This document shows, one piece after another, positions 5,200 to 6,219 of a DNA stretch of 6,219 nucleotides. The stretch lies in NCBI GenBank assembly GCA_946480965.1, contig CAMLMI010000294.1, positions 1-6,219 on the forward strand, written 5' to 3'. The position numbers were made by a program, and so were the translations under genes. The notes under the pieces are model-generated. The model made no database searches. It saw only the letters and a program-made list of their open reading frames with translations, and had not been told where the DNA came from. Each line of letters starts with the position of its first letter. Positions within the stretch are counted from its first letter, which is position 1. Source of the stretch: an uncultured Verrucomicrobiales bacterium (GTDB lineage Bacteria > Verrucomicrobiota > Verrucomicrobiae > Limisphaerales > CANJSG01).

Positions 5200-5910
5200 A
5201 TGCCTTCGCCCAACAATCTGATTTTCCGCGTCAAACCGCGCTTGCTTCGTTTGCTCGGGGATCAACTTATTCGAGACGCAAACTTGGCGGTGTTTGAGTT
5301 GGTCAAGAATGCATACGACGCCGACGCAACTCGGTGTTCAGTAAAGCTGGAGCATCCAGACAGCCCCTCGAAGGCTCGCATCGAGATTGAGGACAATGGC
5401 TTTGGGATGGACGAAGAAGTCATCCGCAACGCCTGGATGGTTATTGCGACGGACTTTCGTGCAACACAACGGGCTTCGTATATCCACACGCCACGGTTCA
5501 AACGGTTTCCACTCGGAGAAAAAGGACTTGGTCGGTTGTCGGTTCACAAGCTCGGTCGCTTCATCCGGTTGATCACTCGCGTCAAGGGCGGTGAAGAATT
5601 GATCGTCGAGTTCGATTGGGAGCGATTAGAGAACGCGGAAGACCTTCGCGAAGCGAACGTAAAGCTTGAGCGGCGTGAACCAGAAACGTTTCCGGGCTCA
5701 AAACACGGCACCAGACTTGAGGTGAGCCGGTTGCGTGAAACTTGGGCGCGAGGCGAGGTCCGCAGGCTGCACCGTGCGGTCAGTGGACTCTGTTCGCCGT
5801 TCAAAGGGCCAACCGATTTTGAAGTGACACTATCGGCCCCCGGTTGCGAAGCGTGGTTGGACGGGATGTTCACCTCGGAACAGGCGAACGAATGCGCGGT
5901 GTATCTGTAA
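5200..5910 (+). pseudogene. GHKL (Hsp90/MutL/histidine kinase-type) ATPase, truncated by an insertion sequence
   Basis: The N-terminal 236 residues of a GHKL-fold ATP-binding protein. All ATP-site boxes are present: N box FELVKNAYDADA (32-43, Asn37), G1 EDNGFGMD (64-71) and the lid/G2 segment PLGEKGLGRLSVHKLG (104-119). The opening LIFRVKPRLLRLLGDQLIRDANLAVFELVKNAYDADA is typical of large bacterial ATP-binding proteins, usually several hundred residues longer, and of MutL/MORC-like ATPases in restriction-modification operons. The ATG at 5200 is 1 bp after the methyltransferase stop, implying translational coupling; an in-frame TTG at 5179 is less likely. The frame ends in TAA at 5908-5910, which falls inside the predicted IS terminus beginning at 5906. 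The native sequence thus stops around Tyr235, and the transducer and C-terminal domains are missing. Codons use A/T in the third position more than the left-hand genes. The product may fold as an ATPase domain but is unlikely to do its full job. Confidence 0.85.
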
Positions 5911-5912
5911 GC

Positions 5913-5932
5913 TTCCCCGTCAACGAGACAGA
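5913..5932 (-). repeat. Subterminal repeat of the insertion sequence, matched at 2887-2906
   Basis: Part of the IS end, overlapping the transposase stop codon (5920-5922). Its minus-strand sequence is repeated on the plus strand at 2887-2906 with 18 of 20 identical bases. Confidence 0.6.
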
Positions 5933-6219
5933 TCGAAATTAGAGATTTGAGCGGGGTTGGTTTGTTGGTGACGGAATACGGTGGGCGGCAGGTGGCCGAG
6001 GGCGGTGTGAGGCCGCTCTTCGTTGTAGGTGAGCATCCACTGGTGGACGTGGTCGCGGAGCTCGGAGAGGGAGTGGAAGAGATGGGCGTTGGGCACCTCG
6101 GCGCGGAAGGTGCGGTTGAAGCGCTCGATGTAGGCGTTCTGCGTCGGCTTGCCGGGCTGGATGCGGTGGAGCGCCACCTGGTTCGCCTCGCACCAGGCGA
6201 CGAGCCTGGCGGAGACCAG
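5920..6219 (-). CDS. IS3-family transposase OrfB, C-terminal part (integrase core)
   Basis: The frame is open from the right edge to the TGA at 5920-5922, giving 99 residues. It reads LVSARLVAWCEANQVALHRI, then QPGKPTQNAYIERFNRTFRA, FHSLSELRDHVHQWMLTYNE and ERPHTALGHLPPTVF. This is the last part of the rve-type DDE integrase core. The Glu of NAYIERFN is the third catalytic acid, and the RPHTALG...PP..F tail is the family's standard ending. The two catalytic Asp residues lie outside the window. The protein cuts and joins IS ends during transposition. It is usually made by frameshifting from an upstream orfA, not visible here. A GTG at 6175-6177 is internal, not the start. Nothing in the visible part suggests inactivation. 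Confidence 0.92.
   Translation of the reverse strand: MVSARLVAWCEANQVALHRIQPGKPTQNAYIERFNRTFRAEVPNAHLFHSLSELRDHVHQWMLTYNEERPHTALGHLPPTVFRHQQTNPAQISNFDLSR

Larger units (their letters stand above)
5906..6219 (-). mobile_element. IS3-family insertion sequence, 3' end (continues past the window)
   Basis: The element's left edge is placed at 5906. From there TGTAAGCTTCCCC leads into GTCAACGAGACAG, giving the TG-N7-CCCC-N8-GACA pattern seen at IS3-family ends (compare IS2). The transposase stop lies within this terminal region, as is common in the family. The other end, the first reading frame (orfA) and most of orfB are outside the window, so no target duplication can be checked. The exact edge is inferred, to within a few bases. 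Confidence 0.75.

Overview
The window looks like high-G+C bacterial chromosome carrying a small acquired defence-type cassette. The left two thirds (1 to about 3565) use G or C at nearly every third codon position. A c-type cytochrome fused to another domain, a CPA2 antiporter and a DUF1579 protein together would fit Verrucomicrobiota or a relative. That assignment is inference from style and gene content only; no rRNA or other marker is present.

Layout. (1) 3-593 (+): the C-terminal end of a protein finishing in a cytochrome c domain, followed by a Rho-independent terminator that lies inside the 3' end of the next, convergent gene. (2) 619-1524 (-) and 1611-2882 (+): a LysR-type regulator divergent from a CPA2-family cation/proton antiporter. 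The 86-bp gap holds an inverted repeat (ATAACA-N25-TGTTAT) that may be the regulator's operator. (3) 2957-3565 (-): a DUF1579 protein with a good Shine-Dalgarno and a terminator made from a perfect 32-bp palindrome. (4) 3566-3990: 425 bp with no recognisable gene, ending in a strong inverted repeat. (5) 3991-5910 (+): a tightly packed operon of a controller-like XRE regulator, a C5-cytosine DNA methyltransferase and a GHKL-type ATPase. The first two overlap by 4 bp (GTGA) and the last two are 1 bp apart. (6) about 5906-6219 (-): the end of an IS3-family insertion sequence, with the C-terminal part of its transposase.

The most interesting part is the operon at 3991-5910. A small XRE regulator, a 5mC methylase and a GHKL ATPase in one transcript resemble the restriction-modification-like operons reported to contain MutL/MORC-type ATPases. 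The ATPase keeps its N, G1 and G2 boxes but is cut after about 235 residues by the insertion sequence, which supplies its stop codon. Any effector genes downstream would lie beyond the insertion sequence, outside the window. The cassette uses A/T-ending codons more freely than its neighbours, which fits transfer.

A second look is also deserved by a 20-bp sequence just after the antiporter gene (2887-2906). It matches the insertion sequence end at 5913-5932 in 18 of 20 positions in inverted orientation, including the last codons and stop of the transposase. It may be a relic of another insertion sequence end, so the DUF1579 gene and the cassette would lie between two inward-pointing IS ends.
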